DNA from: Peribacillus alkalitolerans | GTDB taxonomy: Bacteria; Bacillota; Bacilli; Bacillales; DSM-1321 | NCBI RefSeq assembly: GCF_010882125.1 | Contig: NZ_JAAGVZ010000008.1 | Location: forward strand, 156,546 to 220,545 | Reading direction: 5' to 3' | Length of the DNA stretch: 64,000 nucleotides | Part shown: piece by piece, positions 17,541 to 27,132 of the stretch | How positions within the stretch are numbered: position 1 is the first letter of the stretch | Layout: every line of letters begins with the position of its first letter | Notes under the pieces: generated by a model | Database searches by the model: none | Told to the model about the DNA's origin: nothing | The model's input: only the letters and a program-made list of their open reading frames with translations | Program-made: the position numbers and the translations under genes

Positions 17541-18413
17541 ATGAAAAAGTGGGCTTTATCCCTGGCATTAACTGCTAGCATCGTAGGTTTGACGGCTTGT
17601 AATAACGCAGATAGTGGAAATTCTGAAGTAGTTGTTAAAACTAAAGCAGGGGAAATTTCACAGGATGAATTATATCAAGCACTGAAAGAACGTTATGGTA
17701 ATCAAGTTCTTCAAGAGCTTGTGTATGAAAAAGTCCTATCTGATAAATACAAAGTGACAGATAAGGAACTTAACGAAAAAGTGGACAAGCTGAAGAAAGA
17801 CCTTGGCGATAACTTCGAAATGGCTCTAGCACAATATGGCTATAAAAACGAAGAAGATTTAAAAAGATCCTTTAAGATTGGCATGCTTCAAGAAAAAGCT
17901 GCTATCAAGGACATCAAAGTTACTGAAAAAGAAATGAAAGAGTATTACGAAAACATCAAGCCAGAGATTCATGCTCGCCATATTTTAGTGGATGATGAAA
18001 AAACAGCACAAGAAGTGAAGAAAAAGCTTGATACTGGTGCTAAATTTGAAGATCTTGCTAAAGAATATTCCAAAGATCCAGGTTCAGCTGAAAAAGGTGG
18101 AGACCTAGGTTGGTTTGGTACAGGTACAATGGTTGCACCATTTGAAACAGCTGCATATGCTCTAGAGAAAAATGAGATTAGTGATGTAGTGAAAACAGAA
18201 CATGGTTTCCACATCATCCAACTTCTTGATAAAAAAGAAAAGAAATCTTTCGAAGACATGAAGAAAGAAATCGAATATGAAATTAAGATTTCCAAATTAG
18301 ACAGCGAAAAAGTCCAAAAAGTGATGGACCTAGAATTGAAAGATGCTGACGTTGAGATTAAAGATAAAGATTTGAAAGATGCATTAAAGGCTCCTGCAGC
18401 GGATGCTCAATAA
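17541..18413 (+). CDS. prsA: Foldase lipoprotein PrsA
   Basis: Membrane-anchored foldase that helps exported proteins fold outside the membrane. Lipoprotein signal peptide with lipobox LTAC (lipidated Cys20), a helical NC chaperone domain, and a parvulin PpiC domain at about residues 134-225 (ARHILVDDE, KYSKDPGSAEKGGDLGWF, TEHGFHIIQLLD; the genome reads EYSKDPG). The tail is Lys/Asp-rich and hydrophilic. 290 residues, normal. Start ATG 17541. Located between sscA-like genes and yhaL as in B. subtilis; ScoC, which represses prsA-linked secretion functions there, is encoded 2.7 kb upstream. Confidence 0.95.
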   Translation: MKKWALSLALTASIVGLTACNNADSGNSEVVVKTKAGEISQDELYQALKERYGNQVLQELVYEKVLSDKYKVTDKELNEKVDKLKKDLGDNFEMALAQYGYKNEEDLKRSFKIGMLQEKAAIKDIKVTEKEMKEYYENIKPEIHARHILVDDEKTAQEVKKKLDTGAKFEDLAKEYSKDPGSAEKGGDLGWFGTGTMVAPFETAAYALEKNEISDVVKTEHGFHIIQLLDKKEKKSFEDMKKEIEYEIKISKLDSEKVQKVMDLELKDADVEIKDKDLKDALKAPAADAQ

Positions 18414-18416
18414 GTA

Positions 18417-18527
18417 GAAAAGCAGAAGCGCCTCGTTTAAAGGAACGTCAGCTAAGGACCGCCACGTCCTATGGCATGGTCGACACTAGGACGTCCTGTG
18501 CGTCGCAGCTAGACACTTCTATAATTT
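18417..18527. repeat. Dispersed intergenic repeat (AGAAGCGCCTCG / CTAGACACTTCT type)
   Basis: Runs from GCAGAAGCGCCTCGTT through GGAACGTCAGCTAAGGACCG, GTCGACACTAGGACGTCC and ends GCAGCTAGACACTTCT. The outer AGAAGnG/CnCTTCT arms are inverted. I recognise this as a repeat present many times in intergenic regions of Bacillaceae. It lies between prsA and its terminator and would be transcribed with prsA. Confidence 0.7.
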
Positions 18528-18553
18528 CAAAAAGTTATATTTTTTCTAAACAA

Positions 18554-18594
18554 AGAGAACCCCGTCTAATTGAGAGGGGTTCTTTTATTTTTTT
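18554..18594. terminator. Terminator between prsA and yhaL
   Basis: AGAACCCC pairs with GGGGTTCT across 12 nt, followed by TTTATTTTT; serves prsA and possibly convergent yhaL. Confidence 0.8.
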
Positions 18595-18602
18595 GTTTTA
18601 AT

Positions 18603-18782
18603 TTAAACACCTGTACTAATTTGTTTTCTTTTTTCCTTTTCTTCATTCATTCTAGCAATAAATTTTTCCCCTTCTTGTTCAATCCATTGATCTTCAATTT
18701 GCTTTTCTTGACGGGCGGCTCTTACGGCCATAAACCCACTGACAATGATTCCAGCAATAACAAAATAAATCCAAATCTCCAT
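18603..18782 (-). CDS. yhaL: Sporulation protein YhaL
   Basis: 59 residues: N-terminal membrane helix (IWIYFVIAGIIVSGFMAV) and a charged cytosolic tail with the EKxIEDQWIEQEGEKFIARM pattern of YhaL-family sporulation proteins. Start ATG 18782 after GGCGGGAAAGAG; an in-frame TTG at 18800 is less likely. Role unknown beyond membership of the family; placed between prsA and yhaM as in B. subtilis. Confidence 0.75.
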   Translation of the reverse strand: MEIWIYFVIAGIIVSGFMAVRAARQEKQIEDQWIEQEGEKFIARMNEEKEKRKQISTGV

Positions 18783-18843
18783 CTCTTTCCCGCCTTCCAA
18801 CTAGGGTTTGTCCATTCTTTCTAAATCCTATGATAGGATGAAA

Positions 18844-18874
18844 AAAAATATGCCCTCCAAAAGGAGAGCATATC
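18844..18874 (-). terminator. Intrinsic terminator after yhaM
   Basis: ATATGCTCTCC pairs with GGAGGGCATAT (minus strand), 4-nt loop, T8 tail. Confidence 0.88.
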
Positions 18875-18875
18875 A

Positions 18876-19820
18876 TCATTCATGAAAACCTGGTTTGTAA
18901 AAAGAGCGATTGTCTAGAGCAAAAATTCGTTCGGTATATTCTCCAGGCTTCACTTTATCCAATGCGCGGTCTAACATATTGATTTTCGCATCAATGTTAT
19001 CGATATAGTGTAAGATTTCAGCTTCCTTGATCATTGGAGGCTTCGGGCTTCCCCATTCTGCTTTTCCGTGATGGCTTAAAACCAAATGTTGTAGGATCAT
19101 GACTTCTTCCCCATCAATCTCTAGCGATTCAGCCGCCTTACCTATTTCATTTACCATGATTGTAATATGACCAAGCAGATTGCCTTCTACAGTATACACA
19201 GTTGATACCGGACCAGAAAGTTCGATGACTTTTCCTAAATCATGCAAAATAATGCCCGCATAAAGTAAATCCTTATCCAGATTTGGATATAGTCCTACGA
19301 TTGCTTTTGCAAGATTTAACATACCTACGACATGATAAGCAAGGCCAGACATAAATTCATGGTGGTTTTTTGTCGCGGCTGGGAATGTCATAAATTCCTG
19401 TTGATGTTTTTTCAATAGATAGCGGGTAATCCGTTGGATATTAGGATTCCTCATTTCGAAGATGAATTGGTTGATTGTGTCAGCCATTTCATCCTTCGGT
19501 ATCGGTGCAATTTGAATCAAACTAGCCATTGTGACAGGATCTGATTCATTCGTTGGACGGATTTGACGGATTTTTAATTGATTGCGACCACGATAATTTT
19601 GGATTTCCCCATGAATCTTGACCGTTTGTTCCGCTACATACATTCTCTCAAAATCTTCATTGATATCCCAAAGCTTCCCTTCAATCTCACCTGATTTATC
19701 GGAAAGAACAAGTGATAGGAATGGTTTTCCGTTACTTGCAGTACCCTTCGTACTCGATTTAATATATAAATAAGCCTCGAAGACCTCTCCAACTCCATAA
19801 TAAGTAACACCTTTGTCCAA
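18876..19820 (-). CDS. yhaM: 3'-5' exoribonuclease YhaM
   Basis: Manganese-type 3'-5' exonuclease acting on RNA and single-stranded DNA. OB-fold nucleic-acid-binding domain at about residues 10-100 ([19 protein letters not shown]), then an HD domain from about 155: [34 protein letters not shown]. The TTG start at 19820, 6 nt after GGGGGG, gives 314 residues, the length I recall for B. subtilis YhaM. A longer in-frame ATG start (19874) would add 18 residues that do not resemble the family. Downstream of yhaNO on the same strand. Confidence 0.92.
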   Translation of the reverse strand: MDKGVTYYGVGEVFEAYLYIKSSTKGTASNGKPFLSLVLSDKSGEIEGKLWDINEDFERMYVAEQTVKIHGEIQNYRGRNQLKIRQIRPTNESDPVTMASLIQIAPIPKDEMADTINQFIFEMRNPNIQRITRYLLKKHQQEFMTFPAATKNHHEFMSGLAYHVVGMLNLAKAIVGLYPNLDKDLLYAGIILHDLGKVIELSGPVSTVYTVEGNLLGHITIMVNEIGKAAESLEIDGEEVMILQHLVLSHHGKAEWGSPKPPMIKEAEILHYIDNIDAKINMLDRALDKVKPGEYTERIFALDNRSFYKPGFHE

Positions 19821-20021
19821 AATAATCCCCCCGGTTAAATGGTTATTTAAGTATACCATATGTTGACTGTCCAAATAATTCGATCATGCGCTGATTACAA
19901 AACTCGTCGATTAGCGAGCCCTCAGTCGAAGAAAGAGTTGTTCGTTGCCCTAATACTTTTGGTCCACTACGTCGATTTTCTTCCATGCTGCCATATCATA
20001 CTTTCTTTAAGTTCAAATGAA

Positions 20022-20050
20022 AACTACAGGGCCATTTGGCCTCTGTAGTC
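20022..20050 (-). terminator. Probable terminator after yhaN
   Basis: CTACAGAGGCC pairs with GGCCCTGTAG (one bulge) over AAAT; T-tail is short (TTTTCATTT). Confidence 0.6.
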
Positions 20051-20066
20051 TTGACATGAATATAAA

Positions 20067-23057
20067 TTAAACTAGAGTCTGCTCATAGTTGGTTTGTAAA
20101 TGAATGACATGCTTCTTATTAAATTTATTGGCAACATGTTGATGACAAGTGAAAAATAGAATTTGATGTTTTTCTTTAACCTTTTGGAGAAGTTCGATCG
20201 CTCTGCTAGTCCTTTTATCATCAAAATTCACGAAGCTATCGTCTATGATGATTGGTAATCTTTCTTCCTTACTGGTATGCTCCGCTAATGAAAAACGCAA
20301 GGCCATATATACTTGTTCGCTTGTACCCCTGCTTACTTCTGTTGCTTCAAACCAAACTCCATCTTTTCTTTGGAGAATCAATTGTTCTTCCTCTATTGAC
20401 CAGGAAAGCTTTGTATACTCTCCATTCGTTAAAACATTTACATATTGTTCAGCGGTAGTCATGATTTTAGGCAATTTTTCATTTCGATAACTAGCAATGG
20501 CCTGGCCTAACATTTCTTTAGCAAGAGCAAATTTTGCCCATTCTTTAGCAGAAGCCTGAAAAGATGATTTTTGATTAAGGAAGTGGTGAATTGTTTGTTC
20601 ATAAGTTCCACCTTCTTCTAATAGGCTGATTTTATGCCTATGCTCTGTTAATTTAGCATAGAGTTCATGTTGCTTATCCAGCGACTTCTCTCGTTCAGTT
20701 TGTTTTATTTCATAATTGGCAGTATGGATGTTCCTTTGACCAACACGACCTAACCATTCTAAAAATTCTTTAGAGAGGCCCCTTAATGACTCCTGTAGTG
20801 GCGCTTTCTTTTGAAGTAAATGAAGTTTTTCTTCATTCAGGTTGGCAAGGTGCCTAAATTGTTCTTCTTCCTTGCATTCTGCTAATCCGTATAGTCCCAT
20901 AATTTCTTGATCAATCAGGCCGATTTCATTCAACAAGTAGGTAACCTGTTCATCTATTCGCAGTCTCTCCTGGTTTATATGACTTCTACCTATTTTCTCT
21001 TCTTGAAGATTTGTAAGTGCTTGTTTTAACCCAAAAAATGCATCTTGCCAAGTCAGTACAGGTAACTTTAACCCTTCTGCATAAGTTAGGAGATTCTCTT
21101 TTACTTTCGAGGTTCGCGTCATAAATGTCAGGTTTTTTTGATTGAGTGTTTCAAGTTCCCTACAAGTCAATTTTATGATTTGAAGGGTTTGATAAATAGA
21201 CTCTAATTTTAGCTTTCCAAAATGAGCAGGCAATCCCCATTTTTGTAAAAGCTTCGCTTTCATTACCTGTAATTGTTCTGACTCTCTTTCCCATTTTTCA
21301 AACCGATCGACTATGTGGTTAAAAATATGTTCGTACTCTTGCTTTCGGATTTTTTCTTCCTGGACCCGTTTTTGGATCTCATCATCCTTTGCAATAAGTT
21401 CTTCCTCTGCCAGGTTTCTTTGAATCGGGTTTAGTCCGCCAAGTAGCTCTAATTGTTCAATTAGTTGCTGTTTTTCGCTCATCAGTTCCACTGATACTGG
21501 CGTCTTACGTATCAACTTTGTGGCGGATAATGACATAAGGAGCAATAAGAGAAAAACGACAGATAAGACCCATTGATTCACTATTAAGCTATAAAACACT
21601 CCTCCACCACATATAGTCGCAAGAAACAACGAAATTAAATTCTGCTTTTTATGGGCTTGCTCTTCTTGTTTCTTAGCATTATGAATCTTTTTTTCTAATG
21701 TTTCTATCTGTTCAGATAGCCATACTCTTTTTAAGTAGTCCTGCCCAGCTTGACCAAATTCTTTCTTTACCATTAACAATTGGTCACGTTTTTCTTTCGA
21801 TAATAACTGAGAGGTAAGTTCACGGATTTTCTTTTCGGATGTTTCTAACTTATCTTTTTCAAATTGGAATTGTTGGTCTAGTTGTATTTTTTCATTCTTC
21901 ATTTTTTCAGATGCCTGATCTAGCTCAATTGATTGTTGCTTAACCCATTCACTAGTATCGATTTTATGAATTTGTTCTGGTCTTAGTTCGAGGTGGAGGT
22001 CCTGTAAGCGATCTGAAATGGTACCTTCAAGCCTCTTTATCTCTAATAGATATTCGCTTTCTTGCTTCGTCCATTCATGGATGGACGTTGCATTTTCCAC
22101 GGAAAGCTGAATCTCTGCTTCAATTTCAGGGGAAATCATCAATCCATTCTTTAGAAGGTCTTCTATCTCTTTTCTTCTAGATGCCATCGTAAGTTTTTGG
22201 GCTTCTAATGGAATCCTAGCTTGAATTAATTGTTCTAGTCGCTTTTTACCGTCAATTGGAAAAGGAAAATCTCCTATCTCTTCTAACCTTTTATTCACTT
22301 CATCATGTTCATCCATGATAGGCTTAATACTTTTCCATTCTGCAAGGAACTGAAGCTCTTGATCAAGACTTTTGATGATAGTCTCAGTCTCTGCCAATTC
22401 CCGTTGAAGCTGGACGTATTCATCCTTCAAAATCATATACTCACTTTGAGCTTCATCAGCCTTCTTCGTCAGCAGCTGTAGGGATTGCAACTCCTTAATG
22501 GCTTTATTGATTGGCGGATTTTTCCCTGCAGGCTTATATCTTTGGTCCATTTCCTTCTGTAGCTCCGATTGAACCTGCAACAACCGATCGCTTCCAACGA
22601 GACCTGCAGATAATAAATATTTACCAATTTCATCTTTCTTCATATTCCTTAAAGCACTGATACCATCCAAATTAAAGGAAAAGATGGATTGGAACGTCAA
22701 TTTATCCATACCTTGCAGCAATTCAACAAGTACCTCTTCCTGACCGATCCGCCCATCCGGAAAAGTAACTGTCACATCTCCTTTGGCTTTCCCTCTAATT
22801 CTTTCTACAATAACCTGTCCGTGCTGTTCGGACTGAATCGTTAATTTCCCCCCATATTTGGATTGGTTCTTAGGTTCATAACGATTTTCAATTTGTTGCT
22901 TTGTTGGAAAACCAAATAGGATACTATGGATAAAAGACATCAATGTTGATTTTCCTGCTTCATTTTCGCCGTAAAACACGATTAAATCAGAGTTTAAAGC
23001 AAAACGGATATTTTCCATTTTCCCATAACCATACAGTTCAATCCCGACTATCCTCAT
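20067..23057 (-). CDS. yhaN: SbcC/Rad50-like ATPase YhaN
   Basis: 996-residue AAA-type ATPase of the YhaN family, probable DNA-repair or nucleic-acid-processing partner of YhaO. N-terminal Walker A GENEAGKST (about residue 33), long coiled-coil arms (about 180-420 and 560-850) and a C-terminal signature SRGTSEQVYMALR followed by Walker B LPIIIDDSFVNFD. Two membrane-like hydrophobic stretches (about 475-515) interrupt the coiled coil, a YhaN feature not seen in SbcC. Its ATG overlaps the yhaO stop by 4 nt (ATGA). Confidence 0.9.
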   Translation of the reverse strand: MRIVGIELYGYGKMENIRFALNSDLIVFYGENEAGKSTLMSFIHSILFGFPTKQQIENRYEPKNQSKYGGKLTIQSEQHGQVIVERIRGKAKGDVTVTFPDGRIGQEEVLVELLQGMDKLTFQSIFSFNLDGISALRNMKKDEIGKYLLSAGLVGSDRLLQVQSELQKEMDQRYKPAGKNPPINKAIKELQSLQLLTKKADEAQSEYMILKDEYVQLQRELAETETIIKSLDQELQFLAEWKSIKPIMDEHDEVNKRLEEIGDFPFPIDGKKRLEQLIQARIPLEAQKLTMASRRKEIEDLLKNGLMISPEIEAEIQLSVENATSIHEWTKQESEYLLEIKRLEGTISDRLQDLHLELRPEQIHKIDTSEWVKQQSIELDQASEKMKNEKIQLDQQFQFEKDKLETSEKKIRELTSQLLSKEKRDQLLMVKKEFGQAGQDYLKRVWLSEQIETLEKKIHNAKKQEEQAHKKQNLISLFLATICGGGVFYSLIVNQWVLSVVFLLLLLMSLSATKLIRKTPVSVELMSEKQQLIEQLELLGGLNPIQRNLAEEELIAKDDEIQKRVQEEKIRKQEYEHIFNHIVDRFEKWERESEQLQVMKAKLLQKWGLPAHFGKLKLESIYQTLQIIKLTCRELETLNQKNLTFMTRTSKVKENLLTYAEGLKLPVLTWQDAFFGLKQALTNLQEEKIGRSHINQERLRIDEQVTYLLNEIGLIDQEIMGLYGLAECKEEEQFRHLANLNEEKLHLLQKKAPLQESLRGLSKEFLEWLGRVGQRNIHTANYEIKQTEREKSLDKQHELYAKLTEHRHKISLLEEGGTYEQTIHHFLNQKSSFQASAKEWAKFALAKEMLGQAIASYRNEKLPKIMTTAEQYVNVLTNGEYTKLSWSIEEEQLILQRKDGVWFEATEVSRGTSEQVYMALRFSLAEHTSKEERLPIIIDDSFVNFDDKRTSRAIELLQKVKEKHQILFFTCHQHVANKFNKKHVIHLQTNYEQTLV

Positions 23058-24271
23058 TTCAGCACACCTCCTTTAGCATTGATTAGCTGGAAAAGGAGGG
23101 TCTCCGCTTCTTCTAACAATAAATGTTTTTCTTCTAATGCATCGTCCAAATATTTTCTTGCTATTACATGACTAAACAAAGGCTTCACAGCATTATTTAT
23201 TAACTCCTCTTTCATAGACTGCCTTTTAATCATCTGGAATAAGGGATTGGAGGAATCAAGATGGAAGGTATCCGGCATTAGCAATGTTAAAGCGTAGGGC
23301 CACACAAAGTCCTTTCTATATTCTTCTTCCTCTTGAAGGATTTCTAACAGTTCTGCTTGTTTGACCACTAAATCTTCTGGAAAAGACATGGCTTGAATAT
23401 GTAGTTCCGCCATGACAGCGCAATCTTCTTTTCGTAAAGATTCCAATTGCTCGCGGCAGGTTTCCAATAAATCATCGAAGCTCTGAATGTCTTTTTGCAA
23501 AAGCTTTGCTTTCTCCCAATATATATCACAAGTAGGGATGAAGATGATGTCAGTTACCCTATCTTCAAGTGATACTAAAAAACACCCTTTTTCACCTTGC
23601 TCTTTCCGATTTCTCCCTTGAGGATTCCCAGCATAAATGATGGGAGGATCTAAAGAGAGCTGTTCTTGTTTATGAATATGCCCTAAAGCCCAATAGGAAA
23701 AATTCATATCCATTAATTCTTGTAATGAGAAGGAAAGGTAAGGACTATGATCAGTATTTCCTTCAACCGATCCATGTAGCATCCCAATATGAAAATCAGC
23801 CCCCTCTGCCTTTGTATAGTAAGTTATGGCACGATCCATCACATGCCTTTTCGGATAGCTGAATCCATAAATATGTACCTTAGTTCCATCTTGTTTTTCA
23901 AATAATTTAACTTCCCCTTTATCAGAGAAAATGTGTACGTTTTCCGGATAGTCGATCTTTATCCAATTCCCCCCTAAGTGATCATGATTACCGTGGATGA
24001 TATAAACCTGGATTCCATGACCTTTTAGCTTTTCAAATTCTTTTCGAAGTTTGATTTGCGTTGACAGAATACGGTTTTCCCCATCATACAAGTCTCCACT
24101 TAACAAAACAAAATCTACTTTTTCCTTAATTGCAGTTAATACGATTCTTTGAAATGCAAGGAAAGGACTATTTTGTAATCTATGAAAAATAGTCTCTGGA
24201 ACATTCTGTAAACCTTTAAAAGGGCTATCTAAGTGCAAATCAGCCGCATGAATGAACTTTACATTACCCAA
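23054..24271 (-). CDS. yhaO: SbcD/Mre11-like metallophosphoesterase YhaO
   Basis: Calcineurin-type nuclease, about 405 residues. Metal ligands are in FIHAADLHLDSPF, SGDLYDG, IIHGNHDH, MLHGSV and GHIHK, the five metallophosphatase motifs in order; a C-terminal region (about 260-405) probably contacts YhaN. The TTG start at 24271 follows GAGAGGTGAT; GTG 24280 lies inside that site. yhaO and yhaN overlap and presumably act as one complex in repair. Confidence 0.9.
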   Translation of the reverse strand: MGNVKFIHAADLHLDSPFKGLQNVPETIFHRLQNSPFLAFQRIVLTAIKEKVDFVLLSGDLYDGENRILSTQIKLRKEFEKLKGHGIQVYIIHGNHDHLGGNWIKIDYPENVHIFSDKGEVKLFEKQDGTKVHIYGFSYPKRHVMDRAITYYTKAEGADFHIGMLHGSVEGNTDHSPYLSFSLQELMDMNFSYWALGHIHKQEQLSLDPPIIYAGNPQGRNRKEQGEKGCFLVSLEDRVTDIIFIPTCDIYWEKAKLLQKDIQSFDDLLETCREQLESLRKEDCAVMAELHIQAMSFPEDLVVKQAELLEILQEEEEYRKDFVWPYALTLLMPDTFHLDSSNPLFQMIKRQSMKEELINNAVKPLFSHVIARKYLDDALEEKHLLLEEAETLLFQLINAKGGVLK

Positions 24272-24415
24272 GATTATCACCTCTCATTTGCATCATTTTA
24301 CCACAAACAGAACATACTTTCCCTTTGGAAATTACGATATCTCAAAAATACAGAAGGTTTTTATTCAAACGGGTGATAATAAAGCAACAAACTTTACGAA
24401 AACAGCCTAAATTAA

Positions 24416-24446
24416 ATAAGGGCACCCACATAAGGGGTACCCTTTA
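24416..24446 (-). terminator. Intrinsic terminator after yhaP
   Basis: AAGGGTACCC pairs with GGGTGCCCTT on the minus strand, T-rich tail (TTATTTAATTT). Confidence 0.7.
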
Positions 24447-24452
24447 AACCAG

Positions 24453-25691
24453 TTATTTTAATTGCAGTGCCCTTTTAATGTTTTTCCAAAAGTTCGCACT
24501 CTCATACATCAACACTCCACCTCGATAAATTCGAGCACCAACTATCGCAAGAAGTACAATAGTGAGGATTAATAGTCCGATGCTGGTTGCAATTTCCCAG
24601 AAAGGAACTTCCAACATCCCGATTCGAAGGAACATTAACATTGGTGCAAAGAATGGAATGAATGATGTCACTTGGACAAAGCCTGCTTCAGGATTATTCA
24701 ATCCGAACATCGCCAACATAAAGCCAACCACGACTAACATAATCATCGGAGTGATAGTCGGTTGAAGATCTTCCACACGGCTTACTAACGAGCCTAAGAA
24801 TGCCGCTAATGTTGCATAAAGGAAATATCCCAATAAAGAGAAAATAAACGCATAAACGATGGTATTAAGCGATGTACCACCGAATCCTAGAAAGGAGAAT
24901 ATCCCTCCTTCCATATTTTCAAGATTTCTTTTAATGGAAGTATACCCCACCAATAAGAACAGTGACATCTGAGTGATGCTTAATAGGGCAATTCCGAAAA
25001 TCTTGGCAAACATTTGTTGGATAGGTGGAACACTCGATACAAGTATCTCCATGACACGGGATGTCTTTTCTTGAGCAACTTCAGCCGCAATCATATTGGC
25101 ATACATAATGACGCCGAAATAAATCACAAATAATAGAATATATACGAGACCTCGAGCTTGATTTAATTCTTCTTCTGTCTTCGCACTATCCTGTAACGCT
25201 TCTTTTTCAAATCCAGCAGGTTCATATAGCGATTGGACTTGTTCAGTAGAAAGGTTCAACTTACTAGTTACAAGCATGCTCTTTACTTGGGTCAAAGCCG
25301 TAGACAGCTGCGTATTCATCGTATTATCTGAGATGGAATTTGATTTATAGATTCCTTTTGGCATACCTTTTTCATCTTCTTGAATGACTAAATAGCCTTT
25401 CACCTTTTCATCTTCAACGAGTATCTTACCCTCTTCTTCTGTCTCGATGCTTTGAAGCTCAATCTCTTCATTTTGCGCCTTAAATACCCCTGTAAATTGT
25501 TCTTCGAATTTATTGCTTTCATCCAAGACAGCAATGACCTTCTGAGTATCCTTGTTAAATAAGTCAATGATTTTACTTAAGTTTGTAAACCCTAACACAA
25601 TGACTAGCATGATAGCAGTAGAAATAAGGAATGATTTTGCCTTCACTTTTGATAAGTATGTATGGGATAATACTAGCCAAAATTTACTCAA
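24453..25691 (-). CDS. yhaP: ABC exporter permease YhaP
   Basis: NatB-like ABC-2 permease (about 412 residues). One N-terminal helix, a large extracytoplasmic domain (about 45-180) and five further helices in the C-terminal half, including AEVAQEKTSRVMEILVSS, the conserved ABC-2 helix. Partner of YhaQ, which it follows with an 8-nt overlap; TTG start 25691 gives Met-Ser-Lys-Phe-Trp, GTG 25700 is the alternative. Substrate unknown; NatAB exports sodium, so an ion or drug is possible. Confidence 0.88.
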   Translation of the reverse strand: MSKFWLVLSHTYLSKVKAKSFLISTAIMLVIVLGFTNLSKIIDLFNKDTQKVIAVLDESNKFEEQFTGVFKAQNEEIELQSIETEEEGKILVEDEKVKGYLVIQEDEKGMPKGIYKSNSISDNTMNTQLSTALTQVKSMLVTSKLNLSTEQVQSLYEPAGFEKEALQDSAKTEEELNQARGLVYILLFVIYFGVIMYANMIAAEVAQEKTSRVMEILVSSVPPIQQMFAKIFGIALLSITQMSLFLLVGYTSIKRNLENMEGGIFSFLGFGGTSLNTIVYAFIFSLLGYFLYATLAAFLGSLVSRVEDLQPTITPMIMLVVVGFMLAMFGLNNPEAGFVQVTSFIPFFAPMLMFLRIGMLEVPFWEIATSIGLLILTIVLLAIVGARIYRGGVLMYESANFWKNIKRALQLK

Positions 25692-26583
25692 GTGAAGCAC
25701 CTACCTTCTCAATGAAAATATCATTTAAGGATGGTTCCTCTAATTCGAATTTGCGCACAAATCCTTTCGAAACTATTTCCTTTAATAACCGTTCGGCTAC
25801 TTCCTCACCCGTGACTTGAAGATGTGCACCTTCTGTAATCTTCTTATATTTTGTTACTCCAGTGAAATCTTCCAAAATTGACAAATCAAAATCGGCATGG
25901 ATAATCACATTTTTCTTACCGAAAGAACGTTTGATTTCCTTCAACTTCCCATGGACGACAGGTTGGCCTATATGCATAATACAAAGGTGCTCACACAATT
26001 CCTCAACATGTTCCATTCTATGGCTGGAGAAGACAATTGTCGTTCCTTGGTCCTTTAAATCCAATACTGCTTTTTTCAACATCTCAACATTCACGGGGTC
26101 CAGTCCGCTAAATGGTTCATCTAAAATTAGAAGTTTCGGCTTATGGATGACTGAAGCAATGAACTGGATTTTTTGTTGATTACCTTTAGATAATTCTTCC
26201 ACTCTTTTATTCTTGTATTCTGGTACTTTGAAACGCTCAAGCCAAACATCCAGTTCCCTAATCGCATCTGCCTTTTTCATTCCTCTTAATCTAGCCAAAT
26301 ATACAATTTGCTCTTGGACTTTTAATTTAGGATACAGTCCACGCTCTTCTGGCAAATATCCAATGATTGGGCTAGTGGAATAATCAATCTTCTTCCCATT
26401 CCACGAAATTTTTCCTTCTGTAGGATCGAGTAACCCCAATATCATACGGAACGTAGTTGTTTTACCAGCTCCATTTGCACCTAAAAAGCCGAACATTTCA
26501 CTCTCAGGTATCGAAAAATTCACTGCGTTAACAGCTGTAAAATTCCCGAACTTTTTTGTCACATTCTCTATAATTAATGACAC
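25684..26583 (-). CDS. yhaQ: ABC exporter ATPase YhaQ
   Basis: NatA-like ATPase, 299 residues. Walker A LGANGAGKTT, signature LSKGNQQKIQ, Walker B LLILDEPFSGLDP and the switch histidine in SSHRMEH are present; the C-terminal DUF4162-type domain ends LNDIFIEKVG. The GTG start at 26583 follows AAGGGGGGAT; the long N-terminal extension in the same frame lacks a ribosome site and is rejected. Forms the yhaQP exporter. Confidence 0.9.
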   Translation of the reverse strand: MSLIIENVTKKFGNFTAVNAVNFSIPESEMFGFLGANGAGKTTTFRMILGLLDPTEGKISWNGKKIDYSTSPIIGYLPEERGLYPKLKVQEQIVYLARLRGMKKADAIRELDVWLERFKVPEYKNKRVEELSKGNQQKIQFIASVIHKPKLLILDEPFSGLDPVNVEMLKKAVLDLKDQGTTIVFSSHRMEHVEELCEHLCIMHIGQPVVHGKLKEIKRSFGKKNVIIHADFDLSILEDFTGVTKYKKITEGAHLQVTGEEVAERLLKEIVSKGFVRKFELEEPSLNDIFIEKVGASLE

Positions 26584-26779
26584 ACAATATCCCCCCTTAA
26601 TCTCTATACGTATGAAACAATAAAAAGTTTTATTTATAGAATATTTTTCCAAATAATTCATCGTAATATGATTGAGAACTTTAATCAAGCCATTGTTTAA
26701 TGGAACCGCTTTACAAGATTCATAATATTATGCAAAAATAGTAACAAGTATCAGAAAAATTAAAAAAGTAGGTGTATCT

Positions 26780-26965
26780 ATGAAAACGTATAAACTCACT
26801 GCCTTTGATCCGGCTGGGGAAAAACTCCTTGATGAGTCTTTTCAAGCTGAAAACGATGACCAAGCAAAAGGCTTAGGAGAAAAACTATTACAAGAAAAAG
26901 ATTTGATTGAGAAAACACATCGATGCACATCTCCAAGTGGAAAGCTAATACTGTTTCATCGTTAA
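26780..26965 (+). CDS. yhzD: YhzD-like small protein
   Basis: 61 residues, soluble, with the pattern KLTAFDPAGEKLLDE, an acidic helix and a conserved THRCTSPSGKLILFHR end. I recognise it as the Bacillus YhzD family, function unknown. Start ATG 26780 follows AAGTAGGTG. Located between yhaQ (divergent) and yhaR (convergent), as in B. subtilis. Confidence 0.75.
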   Translation: MKTYKLTAFDPAGEKLLDESFQAENDDQAKGLGEKLLQEKDLIEKTHRCTSPSGKLILFHR

Positions 26966-27081
26966 ATGGAAAAGGTAATTTTCCTCGGAACAATTAAAAA
27001 ACCAGATTTTCCGGCGAAAAGTATTCTTAGTAGTTTTCCGGCTCTACGGCTTTGAGCGTTGCGCAGTTGATAGTAAACATA

Positions 27082-27130
27082 AGAGCGGCTGCAAGGACCA
27101 TGAGTCACTGTTCTTGCAGCCGCTCTTAAT
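27082..27130. terminator. Long-stem terminator between yhzD and yhaR
   Basis: AAGAGCGGCTGCAAG pairs perfectly with CTTGCAGCCGCTCTT; serves yhaR and possibly yhzD. Confidence 0.85.
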
Positions 27131-27132
27131 AT

